A stretch of 17,513 nt of DNA from Akkermansiaceae bacterium UBA2381 (GTDB lineage: Bacteria > Verrucomicrobiota > Verrucomicrobiia > Verrucomicrobiales > DEV007): the NCBI GenBank assembly GCA_002344215.1, contig DDSV01000009.1, positions 136,371 through 153,883 on the forward strand, written 5' to 3'. Within the stretch, counting starts at the first letter, position 1. The number at the start of each line of letters is the position of its first letter. A program made the position numbers and the translations under genes. Of this stretch, positions 7,980 through 15,230 are shown one piece after another. The notes under the pieces were generated by a model that did no database searches, was not told the DNA's origin, and worked only from the letters and a program-made list of their open reading frames with translations.

Positions 7980-8282
7980 TTAGCTGTTGGATTGCTTGAT
8001 TGAATCTTCGGTGTGCGTTGGGGCGAGTGCGATGGCGAAGGGAGACCGCCCGATCTTGAGGGACTGGATGGGCGGATAGCCCGGGTGGCGGAATCGGCCG
8101 TGAATGTGGCTGTGGTAGTAGTCCCCGTGGGATTCGGTCGCGTTGAGGAGACCGTGGAAGATCTTGACTGGAACTTGGTAGAAACGGTAAACCTCGCTAC
8201 CAGAGCAATAGCGAATCGACAGCACGCGGGTCGTGTAGTCGAAGTCGACCGCCTCTATGCACGTCGAGTTGAGTGGGATCAT
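7980..8282 (-). CDS. KTSC-domain protein
   Basis: The product is 100 residues from the chosen start. Residues about 2-62 match the KTSC domain, named for its occurrence at the C-terminus of some lysyl-tRNA synthetases. The diagnostic run is LNSTCIEAVDFDYTTRVL, followed by an SIRYCSGSEVYRFYQVPV strand and NATESHGDYYHSHIHGRF. Stand-alone KTSC proteins are common and their function is not established; RNA or nucleic-acid binding has been suggested. The reading frame stays open up to an ATG at 8387, but that 35-residue extension runs through the hairpin repeat at 8369-8445 and matches nothing in the family, so I start at the ATG at 8282, right before the domain. No Shine-Dalgarno sequence is visible. 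The tail after the domain is Ser/Thr-rich and unremarkable. Confidence 0.82.
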   Translation of the reverse strand: MIPLNSTCIEAVDFDYTTRVLSIRYCSGSEVYRFYQVPVKIFHGLLNATESHGDYYHSHIHGRFRHPGYPPIQSLKIGRSPFAIALAPTHTEDSIKQSNS

Positions 8283-8368
8283 GGATATGGGTGGGGTTGA
8301 TACGTTGAGCCATCTTCCCATGAACTTAGGGAGAAGCGAAAACACGGGGAACGGGCGCAGGATTCTCA

Positions 8369-8445
8369 CACAAAGCCACGAAGCCACTAAGCGGCTGACT
8401 GGTTTGATGGAGGAAGGGAAACCTTTGTGGCTTCTTGGCTTGGTG
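8369..8445. repeat. Octamer-built inverted repeat (CACNAAGC type)
   Basis: The left arm is three tandem octamers CACAAAGC, CACGAAGC and CACTAAGC (8369-8392). The right arm is their approximate complement in 8-base steps, CCTTTGTG, GCTTCTTG and GCTTGGTG (8422-8445). Over 22 bases the arms match at 19 positions, with a loop of about 33 bases. Similar CACGAAG/CACAAAG sequences are, to my knowledge, common intergenic repeats in many environmental bacteria. A long imperfect RNA hairpin could form on either strand. It lies between the KTSC gene and the 54-codon ORF. The rest of the gap, 8283-8560, shows nothing I can support. Confidence 0.75.
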
Positions 8446-8560
8446 TCGGCCCCGGTTCTTCCCGAATCGGATGGGCACGGCGATTGGTCTAACGACGGAT
8501 ATCAACGTTTTGACCCTGCCGATTCAACGCATGCATCTGCGGCGGTTGGGCCAGAGTGAC

Positions 8561-8725
8561 TCAACTGTCGAAAAACGGATCGTCGGATACATTTCCGACA
8601 AGACTCCACGCGTCTTTCGGATGCAGGCCAGCCTCTTCGACCAGTCGCTTGGCCGCCTCTTCGCGGGTGATCTCGCCCGTTAGGATTTTCGAGGTCAATT
8701 CCTTGAGCAGTTCGATGGTGGTCAT
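8561..8725 (-). CDS. Small hypothetical protein (54 aa)
   Basis: An ORF of 54 codons runs from the ATG at 8725 to a TGA at 8561-8563. It begins MTTIELLKELTSKILTGEIT, continues with REEAAKRLVEEAGLHPKDAW and ends NVSDDPFFDS. The composition is that of a real small acidic helical protein: two amphipathic helices (about 3-18 and 20-33) joined by a GEITREEA turn, followed by a short acidic tail. It lies 139 bases downstream of the KAP NTPase stop on the same strand. I do not recognise a family. Size and charge would fit a small regulatory or antitoxin-like partner, but no toxin-like gene adjoins it, so this remains a guess. Longer overlapping frames here (8502-8780 minus and 8435-8683 plus) look like shadows. 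Confidence 0.6.
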   Translation of the reverse strand: MTTIELLKELTSKILTGEITREEAAKRLVEEAGLHPKDAWSLVGNVSDDPFFDS

Positions 8726-8864
8726 GGGATTGCGCGGCGAGACATCTCAGGCGACGGCTGAATGCCGAAGTTCCGATCACGTATCAGCAAAATAATCCTC
8801 GTCCTATCGCTTGATTTCGTGACTGAAGAACTCATGCGGGGCAGGGGTGACCTCGATAAGACGG

Positions 8865-11111
8865 CTATTTGTCGTCGATATCCGAATCAGTAGAACCTCC
8901 CATGGTATCCAGACCTGTCCTGATATGGAGAAGTAGGACTGAATCAACTTCTGGGAGCGGGTCCTTTTCTAGGGCCAGTTTTTGAAAATCCGACCAAAAA
9001 TCAGGCGACGCGAATTGCAAAAGTGCCTCAATTACGTTTCTGCTCGCGACTGGACCGACAGAGTCAATTTTGTAGAGATCAAGGCCCAACCGCGCCATTA
9101 AGCCTGAAATAACGGCTTTTGCGATCGCCCATGCGGCTTCGGTATTGTCTTGAGCGAGTTCTCTCCGGAGAATACTTTCTAATCTGATAGGTCCGATCGC
9201 GTGGGCTAGCCGGTATAGTCGCCAGGCTTGGTCTGGACCGACCGGAAACTTCCGGTGCATGAATCGATTTTCGATTTGTGGAAGAAACGATTCAGTAATT
9301 TCCTCAATTTCCTCTTTTGTCGCGGGTGGAATTGCGGACTCGGCCTTGGCACCTTCGAAAAATTCGGCGTCGTTTCTATTTCGCAATTCCTCAATGACCA
9401 GTAACAGGATCGAGATTCCGCTAGACTCCTCGACTAGATGCCGAAGCAACTGCATGCGATCCCCTTCGGGAATCTTGGCAAACCGTTTCATCCAAAGTCT
9501 CGCCGCAGTATCGAGTTCTCGCCCCAAAATTGATCCATCAGTTTCGAGGTCGTCTGAAACTGAACTCAGCGCGAGTAGGAATTCTTCAACGTTGTTATGG
9601 GACTCGAAGAAACTCGGATCATCGTTCAAATAACTAATCAGCTGACTTCGCCAACCCTTAGACGCCCATTCCTTCAACCGACGGATCATCTCGAGAGCGT
9701 TTTTCAGTGAAACGAACTCTCTGTATCGGCTAGTCGGTAGAAATCCCGCGTCGGAGGAGATCTGAAAATAAAGAGGTTGGAACCGATCATCCCAAATTGG
9801 GCGATCGGCCGGTGAGAGCTTGAATTTCTGATGATCGTTACCTGTGAAAGCTGTTTGCTTGGTAGTCTCTGGAAGGAGGGAGTAAAAATCAGGGAATAAA
9901 TGAACTAGAAGACGAAATGAGGATGCTTGATCCAATTCCTTCCCCTTGATCAATTCCAAAGCGACTTCGGAGTCTTTTCTGTCCTTATCAGCGAAGGCGT
10001 ACTCCCGGTTCGACAAAAACCACGCTGAGTCCGGAGGATCGGCGGCTAGCTTGTCATACATCTTTGGGGCATTCCCCCTCATGAAATCTATCCCAAGCAA
10101 GTCCAGGAGATCGACCTCCAGAGTTCCTTCTTTGGTGAGGCACTTGGCATGAAAAGAAACCGTGGTAAGCAATCGGTAAACGCTTCTGTAATTCAGAAGC
10201 GACTTGCGAAGAAATTCCCTCCAGAACGACTCGAATCTTTCCAGGTGGTTTTTTAATTCGTAGTTACAGCTGCGCGCCACGATTTCGAGCCCGTCCCACA
10301 ACCGGCCCCTGATCTGGTGGCTGCTGGCTCTGGGAAGAGTGAGGGGAATCTGGACGATCTTCTCCAAATAGCGGTCACCCTGCCCATCGGAAATTTTATC
10401 GAGGGCTGCGGACAGCTGACCCCGCTCGCCGAGAAGTAGATAATTTAAGTTTGGAAAATTGGCAGTCGTTTTCACCAGCCGAAAGATCATGCGAATCTGC
10501 TCATCTTCGAGGCGATCGAGATCGTCGATCATGACGAGAATTTTTTTCGCACCGGGTTCGCTGAAAAGTTTTAACAACTGGTTACGGAGTTCTGAGATTC
10601 CCGGTTCGTTACCATCGCTTGCTGCCCGATCTTGCCCGACTTTGAACAATTTCCTCAGCGACTCCAAGACCCCGGGAACCGGTAGGGGAATTCCCCACGC
10701 GGTCGAGGCGGCGAGCACCCCGATCTGGCCGATAGTAACCGCTTGGCCGAGTTTCCTCCAGAGGGTTGCTCTTTGGCGAGACTTCTCTGATCGGTCTTCT
10801 GGCGAGTCGAGGACTTTCAGAATCGACCCGAAGAATTCGGCGGCTATTTGTGCGTTGCTCTCGTACTGCCAAGGAGAAAAGTGGCAAATTGTAGTGTTTC
10901 CCGCCTGAGCAAGTTGTTCCTCAATCTTCTTGAGAAGCCAAGTTTTACCGCTTCCCCACGGACCGTAGATCGCCGTAACGAGACTTTCGTTACTCGTCCA
11001 GTTAGACAGACCGGTGGCAACTCTACTCGCAAATTCAGAGCGATGCAGAGAATCTGGCGCGGAACCGGGGTCGTCCCAAACTGCCATTTCCCTTTCCAGT
11101 AAATGTTCCAT
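8865..11111 (-). CDS. KAP-family P-loop NTPase
   Basis: This 748-residue protein is a STAND-like ATPase of the KAP family, whose named members include animal Kidins220 and the phage-excluding PifA of plasmid F. Walker A is GPWGSGKT (50-57). The family-typical FSPWQYE follows at 78-84. Walker B is ILVMIDDLDRLED (191-203), then YLLLGER (225-230) and RYLEKIVQIPLTLP (248-260). Many KAP proteins have membrane spans between Walker A and B; here only one modestly hydrophobic stretch (about 124-148) occupies that place, so membrane attachment is uncertain. The C-terminal 450 residues are helical and unassigned. Met9 (11087), preceded by GGAAAGGGAA, is an alternative start. The gene is more AT-rich than the core genes (47% GC by hand count at 9541-9600). 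Together with the adjacent restriction gene this suggests a defence role, not proven. Confidence 0.87.
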   Translation of the reverse strand: MEHLLEREMAVWDDPGSAPDSLHRSEFASRVATGLSNWTSNESLVTAIYGPWGSGKTWLLKKIEEQLAQAGNTTICHFSPWQYESNAQIAAEFFGSILKVLDSPEDRSEKSRQRATLWRKLGQAVTIGQIGVLAASTAWGIPLPVPGVLESLRKLFKVGQDRAASDGNEPGISELRNQLLKLFSEPGAKKILVMIDDLDRLEDEQIRMIFRLVKTTANFPNLNYLLLGERGQLSAALDKISDGQGDRYLEKIVQIPLTLPRASSHQIRGRLWDGLEIVARSCNYELKNHLERFESFWREFLRKSLLNYRSVYRLLTTVSFHAKCLTKEGTLEVDLLDLLGIDFMRGNAPKMYDKLAADPPDSAWFLSNREYAFADKDRKDSEVALELIKGKELDQASSFRLLVHLFPDFYSLLPETTKQTAFTGNDHQKFKLSPADRPIWDDRFQPLYFQISSDAGFLPTSRYREFVSLKNALEMIRRLKEWASKGWRSQLISYLNDDPSFFESHNNVEEFLLALSSVSDDLETDGSILGRELDTAARLWMKRFAKIPEGDRMQLLRHLVEESSGISILLLVIEELRNRNDAEFFEGAKAESAIPPATKEEIEEITESFLPQIENRFMHRKFPVGPDQAWRLYRLAHAIGPIRLESILRRELAQDNTEAAWAIAKAVISGLMARLGLDLYKIDSVGPVASRNVIEALLQFASPDFWSDFQKLALEKDPLPEVDSVLLLHIRTGLDTMGGSTDSDIDDK

Positions 11112-11113
11112 TT

Positions 11114-11160
11114 CGCAGATTGTTGCGTGTTGAGTATATGCTGCCGATTACAATTCTGCG
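11114..11160 (-). promoter_or_regulatory. Inverted repeat around a TATACT box upstream of the KAP gene
   Basis: CGCAGATTGT at 11114-11123 is complementary to ACAATTCTGCG at 11150-11160, apart from one extra base. Between the arms the minus strand has TATACT (11138-11133), a plausible -10 box about 22 bases before the ATG. No good -35 sits at the matching distance. An inverted repeat around the -10 is where a repressor, or the product itself, could bind. Function is inferred. Confidence 0.35.
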
Positions 11161-11268
11161 GAAAGTTTCAACATTGATTTTACCTCAAACGTTATCGTCA
11201 GTGCTGTTCGTGTGGGTTGGATCAATTAGCAGTGGTTGTTGTGCCGTTATGACCGTCGAACTCCCCTC

Positions 11269-13095
11269 TCAGAGGCCGAGGCCCCGCAGAGTCTCAAGAA
11301 TAGCGGCGATCTGCTCTTCGCGCTTTTTGTTGGTGCGGCCGAAACGGGCGGAGAGGGCGGCGGGATCGGAGCCGAGTTCGGGGACGAGGGCGCGGATGCG
11401 GGCGACCTGTTCGGGGAGTTTGTCGGGCCAGGTGAGGGCAGTGGTCGTGGACGGCGCGGTCGAAACTCTTACGAGTTTCGCTACGGGACTGTCGAGGTCG
11501 ATCTCGGACTGCTCTTCGACGGGGGCGCTGGTGGCGGCGGCGGGATTTTGATACTTGGGGCGCAGCCAGCGAACGAGGCCGCGTTTCTCCTCGTCGGCGC
11601 GTTCGTGATTGAGGGCGACGAGGTTGGTGAGGATTTCCTCTTCGATGGCTTCAGCGTGCGGATCGCCGGCGGCGATGCGGTCGGCCAGGGGGAACGAGTG
11701 ATTGGTCAGATTCTCCCACCGGTAGGCGCTGAGGACGAGTTCATCGATCTCGTCGTGGATCTGCTTCAGGAGGGTGACGAGGCCGTCGTCGTGGATCTGC
11801 TTTTCCTTGGCGTTGAGGGCGGCGCCGGAGCGCAGCTTTTCGAGGACGTTGTAGATGCCGGTTAGGGTGAGGTGGGGATGCAGGGCCTGCTGCCGCTTGC
11901 GGTGCGCGTCGAGCCGCTCGCCGAGGTCGCGGAGCTGGGCCTTCAAGTGGCCTTCTTCGAGGGCTGGGAATGGGAAGGGGTCGAAGCAGCGATTCTTTGT
12001 GTAACGCGGACGATCTTCAAGTGTTCCACCGACGGAGAGCGCCCAAACTGAGTGGACCGTGCTTGAAAGAATTGCGAGGAATTCGGCATCTCCCGTGCAA
12101 ATGCAAGTCAGCATGTTATCGGAGAGTGTCGTCGATGGAACAAAGGCGAAGATTCGGTGTTTCGAGACTTCGGGAGTGACGATGTAATGCGGAATTCCCT
12201 TGATGAGTTCACGAAGTTTCGGACGCTCCCATCCGAATCGCCACCAGTTCAATCGAATCGAATCTCGGCGGTTCGCATCTCGTTCCGGTTTAACATGGAC
12301 TTGAACATGTTGAAGCGCTTCGGGGAAAACGCGCTTTGCTTCGTCTTCGTTATGCCCGAAGAAATCAATTACGAAGTTTCCAGACCGTTGTTGAACCAAC
12401 TCCTTCGCACCAAGGTAAGGCTTGATGATTTGCGGGGGATTTTCACCGAAACGAGCCTCAAGGACATTCTTTTCGGCTTCTGTTACAATAAATCCGGCTC
12501 CGTAAAGCTGGACACCTTGCGATAAGAGTCCTGAATTTGATCGCAGTGCTGTAACTGACGTAAGATCGGCACCGATCTGGAGATTTGGTCCGATACGACC
12601 GACCTTGGTCGAGAGCGTTACGACGACTTCATCATCAGTCCCGGCTTCCTCATTCACGACGGTTTCGAGAACCCCGTCAACGGCACCTCGCTCTCCGACG
12701 GTCATCGAAATCCTAACCGCAGCCCCATCGCTCGAATCAATCCAAGGGTGATCGGGGATCGCATATACGACGGAGACCTTGTCGCGGTATTTTTCGATCA
12801 CGCGTTGTTGGAAAACTTGAGTGATGCTGTTTGTCGTGATCAGGCCGAACCGCTTGCACCGTCCTTTTGCAACCAAGTCGGCGGCATGATCCCACCAGTA
12901 CATCACGAAGTCTGCTTTCTCTGGTAGGGTGTTCGCCTTCCACAATGCCTCGACGTAACCGTCGCCGAGAGCTTCGCGCATTTTCCATCCACCAATAAAC
13001 GGCGGATTCCCCACGATGTAATCGGCCTCGGGCCATTCGGCGCGGCGGGGATTCACGTAATCGTAGACGACGATGCGGGCGCTCTCATCAGGCAC
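11269..13095 (-). CDS. MmeI-like enzyme, C-terminal piece: catalytic NPPF motif and target recognition
   Basis: After the frameshift 608 codons remain open, ending in EEQIAAILETLRGLGL. The catalytic motif IV of N6-adenine methyltransferases is seen as DYIVGNPPFIGGWKM (NPPF at 13008-12997). ADFVMYWWDHAADLVAKG and FGLITTNSITQVF complete the methyltransferase fold. The part encoded by about 12700-11990 contains LNWWRFGWERPKLRELI and RYTKNRCFDPFPFP, typical of the specificity region of this class. A helical tail follows, with KQIHDDGLVTLLKQIHDEID and NHERADEEKRGLVRWLRP. The start given is the GTG codon exactly at the frameshift, the earliest codon that excludes unrelated sequence; independent translation is doubtful because no usable ribosome-binding site is seen. 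DNA of the recognition part is AT-richer (47% GC at 12061-12120) than the flanks. Confidence 0.8.
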   Translation of the reverse strand: MPDESARIVVYDYVNPRRAEWPEADYIVGNPPFIGGWKMREALGDGYVEALWKANTLPEKADFVMYWWDHAADLVAKGRCKRFGLITTNSITQVFQQRVIEKYRDKVSVVYAIPDHPWIDSSDGAAVRISMTVGERGAVDGVLETVVNEEAGTDDEVVVTLSTKVGRIGPNLQIGADLTSVTALRSNSGLLSQGVQLYGAGFIVTEAEKNVLEARFGENPPQIIKPYLGAKELVQQRSGNFVIDFFGHNEDEAKRVFPEALQHVQVHVKPERDANRRDSIRLNWWRFGWERPKLRELIKGIPHYIVTPEVSKHRIFAFVPSTTLSDNMLTCICTGDAEFLAILSSTVHSVWALSVGGTLEDRPRYTKNRCFDPFPFPALEEGHLKAQLRDLGERLDAHRKRQQALHPHLTLTGIYNVLEKLRSGAALNAKEKQIHDDGLVTLLKQIHDEIDELVLSAYRWENLTNHSFPLADRIAAGDPHAEAIEEEILTNLVALNHERADEEKRGLVRWLRPKYQNPAAATSAPVEEQSEIDLDSPVAKLVRVSTAPSTTTALTWPDKLPEQVARIRALVPELGSDPAALSARFGRTNKKREEQIAAILETLRGLGL

Positions 13096-14882
13096 TTCCT
13101 GCCGGTGACGGGATGGGCCTTTGTGGTCTGGCCGTCCCAGATCTGCACGATCTCGCCGGTGGCGGGATCGCGACGCGGGATCTGCTCGTCGTAGGCGAGC
13201 ACGGCATCCTGCTGGCGGATGTTGCGCTCGCTTTTCAAAAGGGGGCGATCGCCGGTGTCGGCTTTGCCGGTGGTGCGGCGCTGCCACTGGAAGTAGCCGA
13301 TCCAGAGGACGAGCTGGCCGATGGCGACGGCGTTGGGATTCAGCTCGAGCCCGAGGAATTGCTCGGGACGTACCGTCCACTCGCTCATCTCGAAGGTGGC
13401 ATCGCCGCCGAGGGCGGTGACGAGCTCGAGGACTTCGGCTTCGAGGCGCTTGAGGTGTTCGAGGGTGACGTAGAGGAAATTCGCAGTGCCGCAGGCGGGA
13501 TCGAGCACGGTGATCTTGCAGAGGCGGTGGTGGTAGTCGGTGACGAGGCGGAGGGCCTCGGCGTCTTTTTTGCGGGCCTCGGCGCGGAGTTTGTTGGCGG
13601 CGGCTCCGGTCTTTTTGGCGGCGTCGCCTTTGCCGGCGGCGAGCTGGGTTTTGGCGGTGTCATCGGCGGTGTCGGCGGCCTCGTCGGCGGTGTCGGCCTC
13701 GCGATGGAGGCTGGCAGCGGCGATGCGCACGGCATCCCACTCCTCGCGAAGGGGATCGAGGATGGTGGGGCGCACGAGGCGCTCTACGTAGCTGCGCGGG
13801 GTGTAGTGGGCGCCGAGCTTGTGCCGCTCGTGCGGATCGAGGGCGCGGGTGAGGAGGGTGCCGAAGATGGAGGGCTCGACCTGCGACCAATCGGTGCGCG
13901 AGGCATCGACAAGCATGGCGAGCTGGGCTTTGGAAAGCGGCAGGGCGGTGGTGTCCTCGAAAAGGCCGCCATTGAAGTGGGCGATCTCGCGGAAGAGGAG
14001 CGTGGAATAGCCGGTGCCGTTGGCCATTTCCTTCCAAAGCTGGCCGATGAGGACGGGGAAACCCTGGGGCGAGCCATCGAGCTTGGCGAGGAGGTCGTGA
14101 AAGGCATCCTCGGGCAGCAGGCCGACATCCTCGGCGAACATGGTGAAGAGGCAGCGCTGGAGGAAGCCGGCGATGGTCTTGGGATCGTGGCCGTCGCCTT
14201 CGAGGGATTTGGCGAGGCGGGCGAGGCGGTCGGCGATGTCGCGGGTGACTTCGGCGGCTTTTTTGGAGGGATCGAGAGAATAGGGATCGGTCCAGACGAG
14301 GCGGAGGCGATCGCGGATCTCGGGCCGCCGCAAGTCCGCGAGGGTGATGCGGTGGCTGCGCGGATCGGGGAAACGCTCGTAGTGGCCGCCGGTGCCGGTG
14401 AACTCGGCGTAGAGGTCGAGGGTGTGGCCAACGTCGCAGACGATGAGGAAGGGCGGGCGACCGTCATCGGCGGGCAGGGCGGTGATGTAGCCGCGGGCCT
14501 GGTGGTAGGCCCGCTCGAGGGCGCGGTCGAAGGCGGCGCTGCCGCGTTTGCCGTGGCCGGATTTAATGGGGACCTTCGAGGCGCTCAATCCGTGGGGATC
14601 GGGATCGATCGTCGGATCGCTGGCGCCCTGCTTCGTCTCGAGCACAAAGTGTCCGGCGCGGTAGAGATCAATGAACCCGCTGCTGCTGGTGCCGTCGGGA
14701 GCGACACGGGTCACGGCACGCTCGAAGACGTAGCGGTTTTTCGCCGGATCGGGCGAAGTGGGATCGGGCCGCGGCACGTCGAGGAGGTCGCAGAGCTCGC
14801 TGAGGAAGAGGGCGTAATTCGCCCGCTCGGCGGCACCGGAGGATTCCCAGCGGGCGATGAAATGATCGACGGGGTCGGGCAT
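13053..14882 (-). CDS. MmeI-like enzyme, N-terminal piece: PD-(D/E)xK nuclease and SAM-binding motif
   Basis: The ATG at 14882 opens the family-typical FIARWESSGAAERANYALFL. The frame is open up to 15059, but the extra 59 residues are low-complexity and cross an intergenic repeat. Residues 70-84 read FIDLYRAGHFVLETK: Asp72, Glu82 and Lys84 form the D...ExK nuclease site. A helical linker with CLFTMFAEDVGLLPED (244-259) follows, then LGAHYTPRSYVERLV (356-370). Methyltransferase motif I is VLDPACGTANFL (459-470), and FLGLELNPNAVAIGQL (509-523) is the next motif. Residues about 395-442 are an Ala/Asp/Lys-rich insert with an ADTADEAADTADDTAK repeat, which may be a flexible tether. The real sequence ends at Lys596; the last 13 residues are out-of-frame. 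The DNA is very GC-rich (65% at 14101-14160). Confidence 0.85.
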   Translation of the reverse strand: MPDPVDHFIARWESSGAAERANYALFLSELCDLLDVPRPDPTSPDPAKNRYVFERAVTRVAPDGTSSSGFIDLYRAGHFVLETKQGASDPTIDPDPHGLSASKVPIKSGHGKRGSAAFDRALERAYHQARGYITALPADDGRPPFLIVCDVGHTLDLYAEFTGTGGHYERFPDPRSHRITLADLRRPEIRDRLRLVWTDPYSLDPSKKAAEVTRDIADRLARLAKSLEGDGHDPKTIAGFLQRCLFTMFAEDVGLLPEDAFHDLLAKLDGSPQGFPVLIGQLWKEMANGTGYSTLLFREIAHFNGGLFEDTTALPLSKAQLAMLVDASRTDWSQVEPSIFGTLLTRALDPHERHKLGAHYTPRSYVERLVRPTILDPLREEWDAVRIAAASLHREADTADEAADTADDTAKTQLAAGKGDAAKKTGAAANKLRAEARKKDAEALRLVTDYHHRLCKITVLDPACGTANFLYVTLEHLKRLEAEVLELVTALGGDATFEMSEWTVRPEQFLGLELNPNAVAIGQLVLWIGYFQWQRRTTGKADTGDRPLLKSERNIRQQDAVLAYDEQIPRRDPATGEIVQIWDGQTTKAHPVTGRKCLMRAPASSSTIT

Positions 14883-14895
14883 GGGGCGATCGGAG

Positions 14896-14927
14896 AGTAA
14901 AAGGTGGGAAGGTGAAAAGTAAAAGGT
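14896..14927. repeat. A-rich short repeat upstream of the restriction gene
   Basis: AGTAAAAGGT occurs at 14896-14905 and again at 14918-14927, with a related GGTGAAA between them, giving a 22-base period made of 7- to 8-base subunits. On the minus strand it lies 14-45 bases before the restriction gene's ATG, so it would be in the promoter or leader. It stands out as purine-rich in a very GC-rich surrounding. I cannot assign a function. Confidence 0.6.
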
Positions 14928-14995
14928 AAAGAGCGCGGTGGCGCGCAATGTACGGGAGGAGGAGAGGAGAGGGAGATCAGGGGCACCACGTCGTG

Positions 14996-15217
14996 CTAAA
15001 TGGGAGCGCCCGTCAGTCTCGGCAGTTTCTCCTCGCCCTCGGGAAACACGGCCACGCAATCACCCCGCTTGGCTGCTGCGTTAAACTCGCGGCGGTTGTG
15101 GACGGTGACGACGGGGCGCTGGCACTGGGTGCAGTGTTTGCCTTTGCCATCGGGGAGGTCGGGCATGTCGTCCCATTCTAAGGGGCAGACAAAGCGGAAG
15201 TCGCAGGTGGTGATCAT
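14996..15217 (-). CDS. Small Cys-rich protein, putative zinc ribbon (73 aa)
   Basis: The 73-residue product begins MITTCDFRFVCPLEWDDM and carries KHCTQCQRPV and RGDCVAVF. Cys5, Cys11, Cys29, Cys32 and Cys54 are spaced as in a small zinc-binding fold, with Cys11, the Cys29/Cys32 knuckle and Cys54 as likely ligands. I recognise the pattern 'F.CP..W..(M/L)......R.C..C...V.........A...G.CVA' as a widespread uncharacterised bacterial family, without known function. The ATG at 15217 is followed at once by the conserved part. It starts 13 bases after the stop of the 195-residue gene, so the two are almost surely one transcript. The restriction gene begins 113 bases further downstream. The link to restriction is only positional. 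Confidence 0.75.
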   Translation of the reverse strand: MITTCDFRFVCPLEWDDMPDLPDGKGKHCTQCQRPVVTVHNRREFNAAAKRGDCVAVFPEGEEKLPRLTGAPI

Positions 15218-15230
15218 GGTGGTGTTGGAT

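Larger units (their letters stand above)
11269..14882 (-). pseudogene. Frameshifted MmeI-like (type IIL/IIG) restriction-modification enzyme, whole locus
   Basis: Bases 14882 to 11269 would encode one 1204-residue fused restriction endonuclease/adenine-N6 methyltransferase if a single base were restored near 13095. The 5' frame reads ...HPVTGRK and then turns to a short unrelated tail. The other frame picks up as VPDESARIVVYDYVNP with no missing or repeated residues, so AAGTGCCT stands where AAGGTGCCT is expected. Such enzymes cut and methylate from one chain, with sequence specificity set by a C-terminal recognition part. The break separates the SAM-binding motif from the catalytic NPPF motif, so neither piece should methylate alone. 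There is no homopolymer or slippery heptamer, so phase variation or programmed frameshifting is unlikely. A sequencing error or a recent inactivation are the remaining options. Confidence 0.8.

Noticed and set aside
7200..8000. CRISPR array
   Set aside because: The repeats are 8-13 bases with no regular spacers and no cas genes are present.
8283..8387. 35-codon upstream extension of the KTSC gene
   Set aside because: It passes through the octamer hairpin repeat and lies outside the domain.
8502..8780. 92-codon minus-strand frame overlapping the 54-codon ORF
   Set aside because: Arg/His/Ser-rich composition typical of a shadow frame; the 54-codon frame has a much better protein-like pattern.
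8722..8835. 37-codon minus-strand frame whose stop overlaps the start of the 54-codon ORF
   Set aside because: Ser/Arg-rich sequence with no recognisable pattern. The ATGA overlap is suggestive but can arise by chance.
13089..13100. Programmed ribosomal frameshift in the restriction gene
   Set aside because: AGGAAGTGCC is not a slippery heptamer and no downstream stimulatory structure is evident; a deletion or read error is simpler.
13113..14900. 595-residue open frame on the plus strand opposite the restriction gene
   Set aside because: It is a Gly/Ala/Glu-rich antisense frame of a very GC-rich gene. The minus strand shows clear nuclease and methyltransferase motifs.
14883..15059. 59-codon upstream extension of the restriction gene
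   Set aside because: It is translated from the A-rich repeat and overlaps the 73-residue gene; the family N-terminus starts at 14882.
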